Shown here piece by piece: positions 16,698-24,527 of a stretch of 63,836 nucleotides of DNA. Made by a program: the position numbers and the translations under genes. The notes under the pieces are model-generated. The model had not been told where the DNA came from. It did no database searches and was given only the letters and a program-made list of their open reading frames with translations. Numbering within the stretch: position 1 is the first letter of the stretch; each line of letters opens with the position of its first letter. Origin of the DNA: Clostridiales bacterium (GTDB lineage Bacteria; Bacillota; Clostridia; Lachnospirales; Lachnospiraceae); the NCBI GenBank assembly GCA_012519565.1, contig JAAYPX010000056.1:1-63836 (forward strand), read 5' to 3'.

Positions 16698-17954
16698 TTA
16701 CTTTCTCTTAAGAAGAACTTCTTCCTCATATTGCTTAACCACATCTAACCAGTCTTCTTTCTCTGGTACCCCATTAATCTGGCAGAAGTAATTCCATACA
16801 TCACCGAATGGATATAATTTTAATTCTTCTTGTAATACCATTAATTTTGTGAATTCGCCATCATTTTGTAATTTAGCTAATTCCTTGTATGGAGTTAATA
16901 ATGCATAAAGTAATGCTTTTTGCATATTTCTCATACCAGTTACCCAAGCAGCTACACGGTTGATGCTGGCATCAAAGAAGTCTAGTCCAATTAAAACCCG
17001 ATCTAAAGCGTCATTACGAACGATTTCCTTAGCGATTTCTTTGGTCTCATCATCAAATAGTACCACATGGTCACTATCCCAGCGAACTGGTCTAGTTACA
17101 TGAAGAGCAACCTTCTCATCAAACAGTAACATAGAAGATAATTTATCGGAAACCACTTCTGTTGGATGGTAATGTCCATTATCCATAAGGGATAGAATAC
17201 CTTTGTAAGCAGCGTATTTCATACAGAATTCAGCAGAACCTACTGTGTATGATTCTACACCAATACCAAATACCTTAGATTCTAGACATACAAGAACTTT
17301 TTCTTTATCATAATCTATGGAAAGAATTTGATCTAAGGAATCTTTAAATCTTGCTCTTGGTGAGTAACGATCAGCAGGAACATCTTTGTAACCATCAGGA
17401 ATCCAGATATTCATTGCGCAAGGTTGACCAAGCTCTGTTGCAAAATACTCAGAAATTCTTATACATGCTTTACCATGTTCTATCCAGAAGTTTCTAACTT
17501 TATCATCAGGACTAGATAAGGTCAAACCTGAATCAGCCATGGAATGAGAGAAGAAAGTAGGGTTAAAGTCAATACCCAAACCTCTTTCCTTAGCAAATTC
17601 AACCCATTTTCTAAAGTGCTTTGGCTCTAATTTATCGCGGTCTGCATGCTCACCATCTTCAAAAATCGCATAGGAAGCATGAAGGTTGATTTTATGTTTA
17701 CCTGGAACTAATGAGAATACCTTATCCATATCTGCCATTAATTCTTCAGGTGTACGGGCTTTACCTGGATAATTACCAGTTGCCTGAATACCTCCAGATA
17801 GGGGACCGTCCTGGTCAAATCCCTTAACATCATCCCCTTGCCAGCAATGCATGGAGATTGAAATTCCCTTTAAGGTTTCTAAAACTGCATCGGTATCAAC
17901 ACCAATTCTTTTATAAATTTCTCTTGCGGATTCATAACGTTGTTTTGTATTCAT
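16698..17954 (-). CDS. rhaA: L-rhamnose isomerase
   Basis: 418 residues, the usual size. RhaA converts L-rhamnose to L-rhamnulose in the cytoplasm with divalent metals. The opening region (YESAREIYKRIGVDTDAVLE, then SISMHCWQGDDVKGFD) and the segments NLHASYAIFEDGEHADRD, MNIWIPDGYKD and SLMDNGHYHPTEVVSDKLSS are characteristic of the family and hold the metal and substrate ligands. It follows rhaB by about 100 bp on the same strand, and the pair forms a rhaBA unit. A short palindrome (CCGTT-AA-AACGG, 17972-17983) lies in its leader close to the ribosome site. Confidence 0.97.
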   Translation of the reverse strand: MNTKQRYESAREIYKRIGVDTDAVLETLKGISISMHCWQGDDVKGFDQDGPLSGGIQATGNYPGKARTPEELMADMDKVFSLVPGKHKINLHASYAIFEDGEHADRDKLEPKHFRKWVEFAKERGLGIDFNPTFFSHSMADSGLTLSSPDDKVRNFWIEHGKACIRISEYFATELGQPCAMNIWIPDGYKDVPADRYSPRARFKDSLDQILSIDYDKEKVLVCLESKVFGIGVESYTVGSAEFCMKYAAYKGILSLMDNGHYHPTEVVSDKLSSMLLFDEKVALHVTRPVRWDSDHVVLFDDETKEIAKEIVRNDALDRVLIGLDFFDASINRVAAWVTGMRNMQKALLYALLTPYKELAKLQNDGEFTKLMVLQEELKLYPFGDVWNYFCQINGVPEKEDWLDVVKQYEEEVLLKRK

Positions 17955-18007
17955 AACATTCTCTCCTTCTACCGTTAAAACGGATATATTATTATTTCAT
18001 TTTTATT

Positions 18008-18048
18008 AGGTATCGCTAAATATGCGGTGTGAGCTTATACCTGTGTCC
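18008..18048 (-). repeat. Short hairpin/repeat segment in the rhaB-rhaA intergenic space
   Basis: On the minus strand, GGACACAGGTATAAGCTCAC resembles the start of the element at 16433-16550. A 6-bp arm pair (AGGTAT/ATACCT) could fold around it. It may be a shortened relative of the other intergenic elements, sitting between two co-oriented genes. Confidence 0.4.
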
Positions 18049-18058
18049 ACTGGCCTTA

Positions 18059-19465
18059 TTACGATAAACTTATTTCCTTTACATCAAAGGATTCGTAAAT
18101 ACAAGCCCTTGCTTCTTCCAAACTAGCAAATTCTTTATCTTTAATCATTTGAACTATAAGGTTACCAATTGCTGTAGCCTCAGTAGGTCCTGCATAAACC
18201 TTCTTGCCAGTTGCCTTGGCTGTTAATTCATTTAGATAACCAGCATTAGATCCACCACCAATTATATGAATTCTAGAATAAGTTCTTCCAGTAACCTTTT
18301 CTATTTCTTTAACAGTTTCACCATAGCTTTCTGCAAGACTGTTATAGATAATAGCTGCCAATTGACCTGGTGTTGTTGGTTCTTCTTGGTTAGTATCTCT
18401 ACAATATCTCTTAATCTCTTCAGTCATATTAGCTGGTGCCAAGAAACAAGAGTCATTTACATCAACTCTGGACTTAAATCCATCTTCTTTAGCAGCCATT
18501 GCACATAACTCTGCATAGGAATAGATATCCCCTAATTCATGTTTAACATTCTGAATCATCCACAGTCCCATAATATTTTTTAGGAAACGGAAGCGGTATT
18601 CATATCCTCCTTCATTGGTTAGGTTATGTTCCATACTTAACTGAGAGCAATAAGGCTGCTTACTTTCAATACCCATTAAAGACCAGGTACCTGAACTGAT
18701 ATATAGGAAATCATCATCATTAGCTGGTGCAGCCAGCACTGCAGATCCAGTATCATGGGTTGCAGGTAAGATTACCTGACAGTCAAATCCTACTTCCTCT
18801 GCAACAGCCTTAGTTAGGTTACCTACTACCGTACCTGGAGTTGATAGGGGATTAAATATGCTCCTTTTATATCCCAGTAAATCAATTAATTCATAATCCC
18901 AGTCCTTGGTGTTAACATTAACCAATTGGGTGGTAGTAGCATTGGTGTATTCTGAAAGCTTATTCCCTGTTAGCAGGAAGTGGAAATAGTCTGGTATCAT
19001 AATTAAATCCTCTGCCTCTTCCAATATTTCAGGGGCCTGCATCTTTATAGCCATCAATTGATAAATTGTATTGAAAATCTGCTTTTGAATACCAGTTCTC
19101 TCATATAACTTCTCCAATGAGATCTTTTCATATACATGTTTATCCATACCATTGGTTCTATGATCTCTATAACCTATAGTATCTCCCAGTATATTAGAAT
19201 CTTTGTCCAATAACACAAAATCAACGCCCCAAGTATCAATACCCATACTTGTAGGAACTTTACCTAGTTTTTTACACTCTCTCATACCATTTTTTATCTC
19301 TTCAAAAAGCTTTGGTATGTTCCAACAAAGATGTCCATTTCTTTGTTCTAATCCATTTTCAAAGCGATAAACTTCTTCTAAATGGATTTTACCATCTACT
19401 TTGGAACCCAAGATATGCCTTCCGCTAGAAGCACCGATGTCAATTGCAAGATAGTATTTCTGCAT
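18059..19465 (-). CDS. rhaB: Rhamnulokinase
   Basis: 468 residues. It phosphorylates L-rhamnulose to L-rhamnulose-1-phosphate with ATP. FGGY-family kinase: N-terminal phosphate-binding motif LAIDIGASSGRHILG, GIDTWGVDFVLLD near residue 75-90, ATHDTGSAVLAAP near 235 and IHIIGGGSNAGYLNELTAKATGK near 400-420. The family-typical WGVD and GGGS motifs are intact. I start at MQKYYLAID because AGGAG lies nine bases upstream; starts seven codons earlier overlap that site. The product feeds the class II aldolase of the BMC operon. Confidence 0.96.
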   Translation of the reverse strand: MQKYYLAIDIGASSGRHILGSKVDGKIHLEEVYRFENGLEQRNGHLCWNIPKLFEEIKNGMRECKKLGKVPTSMGIDTWGVDFVLLDKDSNILGDTIGYRDHRTNGMDKHVYEKISLEKLYERTGIQKQIFNTIYQLMAIKMQAPEILEEAEDLIMIPDYFHFLLTGNKLSEYTNATTTQLVNVNTKDWDYELIDLLGYKRSIFNPLSTPGTVVGNLTKAVAEEVGFDCQVILPATHDTGSAVLAAPANDDDFLYISSGTWSLMGIESKQPYCSQLSMEHNLTNEGGYEYRFRFLKNIMGLWMIQNVKHELGDIYSYAELCAMAAKEDGFKSRVDVNDSCFLAPANMTEEIKRYCRDTNQEEPTTPGQLAAIIYNSLAESYGETVKEIEKVTGRTYSRIHIIGGGSNAGYLNELTAKATGKKVYAGPTEATAIGNLIVQMIKDKEFASLEEARACIYESFDVKEISLS

Positions 19466-19581
19466 TAATAACATCTCCTTTCTCACTTTTTACAAACTTA
19501 GTTTACTATCATATCTATGGTAAAATATTAAGCCTATAACTAACTCTATATTATCATTTTAACTTTAAATTGTAAAATATA

Positions 19582-19612
19582 AAGGACGGCATTTGATTAA
19601 AATACCGTCCTT
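19582..19612 (-). terminator. Intrinsic terminator after the AraC regulator gene
   Basis: AAGGACGG pairs with CCGTCCTT (19582-19589 with 19605-19612), with further ATTT/AAAT pairing inside across one mismatch. On the minus strand it follows the AraC gene and is followed by TATATTTT. It separates that gene from rhaB. The rest of the 19466-19641 gap is AT-rich with no clear promoter boxes. Confidence 0.6.
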
Positions 19613-19641
19613 ATTTGCATATATAAGTTTATATATACTAA

Positions 19642-20625
19642 TTATATTTTTTTATGGCTGTCCCGATAGGCTTTGGGAGTCATACCATATTTATTTTTAA
19701 ACAAGCGATGAAAATAACTGGTATTCTCATATCCTACTGCAGAGATAATATCCTCCACCGATAAGGCAGTGGATGTTAATAGATATACCGCCTGATTTAA
19801 TCGCTTGGTTTGAAGAAGTTCCTTAAAAGTTTGACCTGTCTGTTCTTTTATTAACCTACTTAGTTGATATACAGATTGGCTTAACTCATCAGCAATTTCT
19901 GTTAAGCTGGCCGTCCTATAATTCTCCTCTATATACCTAAGAATCGACATGGTCATATTCTGTTCATACTGTTTAGGATCATTTTTGTCTATTCTATCAC
20001 TATAATTCACTAACTGCATAAATAAAAGTCCCATGGTCGTTTGATTAATCTGTCTACGATTGGGGTGTTTATTCATTATTGACCACACCATGTTTTCTAT
20101 CAAGTTTTGCACCGGAAGTATATCCGCTACTTTAAAATGAATATAATCCATGGGGGCTGAATCCCTCATCAAAGTCCCAATGATAAAGTTTCTCAGTATA
20201 TTTTCTCCCTCAATCATAGAGAAGGCTACATCAAAGAACTCAGGAAGGACTATAAAATTAATAGCAATATCATCATACCCTGCCGGTTTTATCTCCTGGT
20301 AGGCATTCTGATTGAGGAAAAGAAGATCTCCAGCCTCTAAGACCACCTCACTGTAATCATTAATTATATGGCTAGTCTGTCCTGAACACATATAGATAAT
20401 TTCAATATAATTATGTCTATGCTTTGGGAAATGAACAAATCTAGTATGGGGCCGAATATCTATTAATTTTCCCTTCTCTAACATCTTCTTGCTATCAACA
20501 ACTAGATCTTTTCCAGAAAAATATATATCTTTTTCTACCTTACTATTGCCATCTAGTATAGACTGCTCTTCCTTGGTTATTTGCTTTAATAGATTTAAAA
20601 GTACCTCTTGCATAATAATAGCCAT
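19642..20625 (-). CDS. AraC-family transcriptional regulator with cupin sensor domain
   Basis: 327 residues. The N-terminal AraC-type cupin (about residues 35-110, with HFPKHRHNYIEIIYMCSG) binds a small effector. The C-terminal double helix-turn-helix (about 225-325) contains NTSYFHRLFKNKYGMTPKAYRD. The gene lies directly upstream of rhaBA and downstream of nagB on the same strand. A role as rhamnose-responsive activator is plausible but unproved. The start is uncertain: the first ATG has only a weak GAAAGG immediately upstream, and an ATG four codons in is an alternative. Confidence 0.88.
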   Translation of the reverse strand: MAIIMQEVLLNLLKQITKEEQSILDGNSKVEKDIYFSGKDLVVDSKKMLEKGKLIDIRPHTRFVHFPKHRHNYIEIIYMCSGQTSHIINDYSEVVLEAGDLLFLNQNAYQEIKPAGYDDIAINFIVLPEFFDVAFSMIEGENILRNFIIGTLMRDSAPMDYIHFKVADILPVQNLIENMVWSIMNKHPNRRQINQTTMGLLFMQLVNYSDRIDKNDPKQYEQNMTMSILRYIEENYRTASLTEIADELSQSVYQLSRLIKEQTGQTFKELLQTKRLNQAVYLLTSTALSVEDIISAVGYENTSYFHRLFKNKYGMTPKAYRDSHKKI

Positions 20626-20667
20626 GCCTTTCTATAAACCAATGGGCACTTATTTTATTATTTCAAT

Positions 20668-21393
20668 TTATAATAATGATAAAGCCTCTTCGTCTGCAAT
20701 TATGGTTACATCCCTATGAAGTTGTAATACAGAAGCAGGAACCCTGGGTGTTATAGGCCCTTGTATAACTTCTTTTAGAATCTGTGCCTTCTTGGCTCCA
20801 TTGACTACCAGCAGTATCTTGCGAGCCTTCATAATACTTAGAATTCCCATAGTATAGGCATATTTAGGTATATCATCATAGGATTCAAAAAATCTAGAAT
20901 TGGCTTCAATTGTACTTTCTGCTAATTTGACCAAATGGGTCCCTTTAGCAAAATGATCAGCAGGCTCATTAAAGCCTACATGGCCATTTAACCCTAATCC
21001 TAGAAGCTGAAGATCGACACCATTTAATGTTCTGATAACATTATCATATCTAGTACACTCTTCTTGGTCGTCCTTAGCCATGCCGTCTGGTAGATAATAA
21101 TTCTCTGCTTTAATATTAATATGATCAAACAGTTTTGTTCTCATATAATACCTATAACTCTGATTATTATCCGGAGCTAAACCCTTATATTCATCTAGAT
21201 TAACACTCCTCACTGCCGAGAAATCTAAATCCCCCTTCTGATAACCTTCGATTAGTTCTTCATAAATTCCCTCAGGAGTAGATCCAGTGGCTAAACCCAA
21301 TACACAATCCGGTTTAAGTATTACCTGCGCCGCGATTATGTTGGCCGCTTTGCGACTCATTTCCTTATAATCCTTAACCTTATAAATGCGCAT
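20668..21393 (-). CDS. nagB: Glucosamine-6-phosphate deaminase
   Basis: 241 residues, full family length. It converts glucosamine-6-phosphate to fructose-6-phosphate and ammonia. Family motifs: LGLATGSTPEGIYEEL near residues 33-48, SVNLDEYKGL near 64-73, LGLGLNGHVGFNEPA near 131-145 and the C-terminal TIIADEEAL. A ribosome site (AAGGAGG) precedes the ATG. It links amino-sugar use to this region and suggests that an imported glycan contains GlcNAc, or simply that regulation is shared. No nagA is present nearby. Confidence 0.96.
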   Translation of the reverse strand: MRIYKVKDYKEMSRKAANIIAAQVILKPDCVLGLATGSTPEGIYEELIEGYQKGDLDFSAVRSVNLDEYKGLAPDNNQSYRYYMRTKLFDHINIKAENYYLPDGMAKDDQEECTRYDNVIRTLNGVDLQLLGLGLNGHVGFNEPADHFAKGTHLVKLAESTIEANSRFFESYDDIPKYAYTMGILSIMKARKILLVVNGAKKAQILKEVIQGPITPRVPASVLQLHRDVTIIADEEALSLL

Positions 21394-21521
21394 TAATATT
21401 CCTCCTTATGTCGAATAAAATAGGTAATACCTTCGGTACAAATTCAAAGATATTGTCAAAGGCATTATAAAATTATCCCCACTAAAAAATATATCACAAG
21501 TTTTTATTCACTACAATAATT

Positions 21522-22553
21522 TTATGTACTTTCACCTACAATTAATTCTGGTTTAATTAACATGGTTTCTCGCTTACGTTCATTCGGTTTCTCTATTAAA
21601 CCTTGCAAGCAATCATATACCGCTTTACCATATTTATGATAATTAGAACTTATAGTAGTAATCTTGGTCGTTGTAAGATAGGACTCAGCCACATTATCGT
21701 ATCCTGTTATACCAATATCATCTGGTATTTTCAGTCCTGCTTCATGAATAGCTTTCATTGCCCCAATTGCTACATAATCATTAATACATATAACAGCATC
21801 TGGATAAGGCTTCTCCTCTAGTAATAATTTCATATCCATATAACCTACCTCATATCCAAAACCGCTGTGAACCATCTTGCTAACATCTAAATTAATAGAA
21901 TATTCTTTAGCTATTTTCACTGCGTATTGTCTCTTCAATGCAGATGGTACGAAGGTATTACCTCCTCCTATCATTGCTATGTTTTTATAGTTTCTAGATG
22001 CCAAGTGTTCAATAATTAATCGCATACCAATCTCATCATCGACATGGATACCACAGCATCCAAAATCTTCGGCCTTTTCACTACATAAAACACAGGGTAC
22101 AGTCTTGTTTAATTCCTTAATCTCTTTGATGTATCGCTTTTCAAGATTTACCTCATCCACACGACCGCCCATAATGACAATACCATCTACATGCTTCTCC
22201 AGCAAACTCCGCAATAATTTACTTTCCAGTTGCCGTTCATTCTTAGAGTTAACCAGAATAGTCATATAACCATTGAGGCTGGCCCATTTTTCAAATTCGT
22301 AATAAACAGATGCAAAATACATGTTCCCTATATGAGGAACTACATATCCTATGGTTTTCGAAAATCCAGACTGTAGATTTCTGGCGAAGGTATTAGGTTT
22401 AAAATTATATTTTTTTACTAGAGCCTCTATATTCTTCTTGTTTTTTTCAGAAACATAACCATTGCCAGAAATCGCCCTGGATACAGTAGCGGAGGAAACC
22501 CCCGCTTCTTTAGCTATATCATATATAGTAACTCGCTTTTTTATATCGCTCAT
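21522..22553 (-). CDS. LacI-family transcriptional repressor
   Basis: 343 residues. The N-terminal LacI helix-turn-helix and hinge (VTIYDIAKEAGVSSATVSRAISGNGYVSE, about residues 8-36; hinge helix near 50-60) are followed by a periplasmic-binding-protein-like sensor domain (IGYVVP, DGIVIMGG, NDYVAIGAMKAIHEAGLKIP, TGYDN). It has its own consensus promoter, overlapping the end of the preceding permease gene. It is the most likely regulator of the region 3 transport operon, whose promoter carries a LacI-type palindrome at 36624-36639. Confidence 0.93.
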   Translation of the reverse strand: MSDIKKRVTIYDIAKEAGVSSATVSRAISGNGYVSEKNKKNIEALVKKYNFKPNTFARNLQSGFSKTIGYVVPHIGNMYFASVYYEFEKWASLNGYMTILVNSKNERQLESKLLRSLLEKHVDGIVIMGGRVDEVNLEKRYIKEIKELNKTVPCVLCSEKAEDFGCCGIHVDDEIGMRLIIEHLASRNYKNIAMIGGGNTFVPSALKRQYAVKIAKEYSINLDVSKMVHSGFGYEVGYMDMKLLLEEKPYPDAVICINDYVAIGAMKAIHEAGLKIPDDIGITGYDNVAESYLTTTKITTISSNYHKYGKAVYDCLQGLIEKPNERKRETMLIKPELIVGEST

Positions 22554-22588
22554 GTTTTCACCACACTTATCAGCTAAAAAGTATTCTT

Positions 22589-22617
22589 ATTATATAGGTT
22601 TCGTTTAATGTTGTCAA
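22589..22617 (-). promoter_or_regulatory. Consensus promoter of the LacI-family gene
   Basis: On the minus strand TTGACA (22612-22617), 17-bp spacer, TATAAT (22589-22594): both hexamers are perfect. The -35 box begins directly after the stop codon of the permease gene, so the regulator can be transcribed independently of the operon. Confidence 0.8.
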
Positions 22618-23619
22618 TTATCCCACCAAGCCTGAATTCTCTAAGTTTTCCACCAGCCATCTTTGGGCGATAAAATACACTATAAGCAAAGGAATTAGCA
22701 TAATTAATGCCGCAGCCTGTTTTATCGCATCGAAGGCAAAATCCGAGGCCAGGGGAACATCGTACCATATTTTAACTGCATTTAGTATGAATTCCTTATT
22801 GGCAGATATAAAGGTACTAGACAAGATGGTGCTTAGATATGAACCCTTTGGATTGAAGTAATTGGTATAATAAATATCTCCATAATTCCATACAAAGGAC
22901 AATACAGATACTGTAGCAATAGCTGGAATTGCATTAGGTATCATAATCCTAAAATATGTTTTATAAAAACCGCAACCATCAATCAAAGCCGCTTCCTCTA
23001 ATTCCTTAGGTATATTCTTAAAGAACTGGCTAAATATAAATATAAACAAACTTTGGTTAACTCCAAAACCAAATACGGCCAGTAGGAATAGGGTAATTGG
23101 CTTACCTATTAAATCTATTTCACCAGCGGCAACAAAGAAGTTCATTAGACCAAAGGCAGTAAAATGCTTAAAGTATATGTACTGGGCTAGAAGTAAGGAT
23201 TGCCTTGGTATAAGAAACACTAGGATAACCATAAAATAAACTATTTTATAACCAGGGAACTTAACCCTCGCCAAAGCATATCCAGCCATGGCAGAGAAGA
23301 AAATCTGAACTAACATTACCCCTGCTGCGTATAAAATAGATTTAACCATGGTCATCATCCCCTGGGGCATCAGTAATCTAAAAGCAGCTTTAAAGCTGAC
23401 CACCGATGATTCTAGGGGTATCCAGATTACATTGGGATTCCCCAACTCTTCAATACTGGAGAAAACAGATGGAACCAATTTAATTAAAGGATATAAGATT
23501 ACAAAACATATTCCTGTAATAAGGCAGGCAAGGAAAATCCCTAAAACCACACGAGAGACCTTCTTTTTATATAAATATATAACTAATTCCGGTGAATACT
23601 TACTGGTTTTAACTTTCAT
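22618..23619 (-). CDS. Carbohydrate ABC transporter permease, MalG type (second pair, region 3)
   Basis: 333 residues with about six membrane segments. The EAA loop that docks the ATPase is visible as ELEEAALIDGCGFYKTYFRI near residues 213-232. The N-terminus is longer than in typical MalG proteins. It overlaps the partner permease gene by a few bases and has a GGAGGGG ribosome site. It is the last gene of the region 3 operon. The ATPase must come from elsewhere, as with shared MsmK/UgpC-type subunits. Confidence 0.88.
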   Translation of the reverse strand: MKVKTSKYSPELVIYLYKKKVSRVVLGIFLACLITGICFVILYPLIKLVPSVFSSIEELGNPNVIWIPLESSVVSFKAAFRLLMPQGMMTMVKSILYAAGVMLVQIFFSAMAGYALARVKFPGYKIVYFMVILVFLIPRQSLLLAQYIYFKHFTAFGLMNFFVAAGEIDLIGKPITLFLLAVFGFGVNQSLFIFIFSQFFKNIPKELEEAALIDGCGFYKTYFRIMIPNAIPAIATVSVLSFVWNYGDIYYTNYFNPKGSYLSTILSSTFISANKEFILNAVKIWYDVPLASDFAFDAIKQAAALIMLIPLLIVYFIAQRWLVENLENSGLVG

Positions 23620-24517
23620 ATTTCTTTACCACCCCTCCTAGTAAAAGTAAGGCAATGCCTAGTACCACAACCACATTAAATATATATACTACGGACAGTG
23701 CCGATCCTGTTCCTATCTTACTTTGTTCAAAAGCAAAGCTATATACTTCTTGGGCAATAGGAGAAGACAGGAATAAGTCTACAATAGTATAGATTACTAC
23801 AAAAAGCGTTATATGCATTATAGTAGGAATAGTAACCTTCCAAAAGGTCTCATATTTTGTTGCCCCTTCAATCTTGGCCACTTCATATAAGCTGGGACTA
23901 ATGGATTGTAAGGCCGCTAGATAAACCAATGTCTGAACACCAGCCTGGGAGATTACTTCAAAAATATTATTTACATATTCGATTACTGGTAATAATATAT
24001 CCATCGGTATATCTGTATATCTATATAATAAGACCGTTACATAACTTTCACTAAAAAGTCCCACCTCTGCCTGGGCCCATTCACTGCCAGTGGTTATTGA
24101 TAATGCTGAACTTACCACATCCAATCCAAGTACTATGGGCAGAAAGAAGATTACACGGACAAGCCCCCTGCCTTTGAATTTCATATTAGCCAGTAAAGCC
24201 AAAAACAAGCTAAAAATAACTATTAAAGGAGTGTTCGTAAGTATAGCCATATTCTGATCAGTAAATAATCTGGCCATTGGTTGATAGGTAGTAGTTACCT
24301 CTTTACGGAATAAATCAATATAGTTTTGAATTCCATTAAACGTAAATTTCATACCCCCAGCATCGTGGACACCAACTATATTCAAGGAATAATAAATGGT
24401 ATTAACAAGGGGAATTGCAAAGAATATCAGAAAACCAATGAGAAATGGCAGTACAAATATAAATCCATTGATTTTCCTTTTAGTTGTATATTTTAAAGAT
24501 CTTTTTTTACCCTTCAT
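23609..24517 (-). CDS. Carbohydrate ABC transporter permease, MalF type (second pair, region 3)
   Basis: 302 residues from the ATG giving MKGKKRS, which is six bases from AGGAGG; an ATG two codons earlier abuts that site. Six membrane segments are expected. The EAA loop reads LYEVAKIEGATKYETFWKVTIP near residues 205-226. It resembles the permease encoded at 53517-54509 in region 6, including the long extracellular loop between the first membrane segments. It pairs with 22618-23619. Confidence 0.88.
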   Translation of the reverse strand: MKGKKRSLKYTTKRKINGFIFVLPFLIGFLIFFAIPLVNTIYYSLNIVGVHDAGGMKFTFNGIQNYIDLFRKEVTTTYQPMARLFTDQNMAILTNTPLIVIFSLFLALLANMKFKGRGLVRVIFFLPIVLGLDVVSSALSITTGSEWAQAEVGLFSESYVTVLLYRYTDIPMDILLPVIEYVNNIFEVISQAGVQTLVYLAALQSISPSLYEVAKIEGATKYETFWKVTIPTIMHITLFVVIYTIVDLFLSSPIAQEVYSFAFEQSKIGTGSALSVVYIFNVVVVLGIALLLLGGVVKKYES

Positions 24518-24527
24518 CTCCATCCTC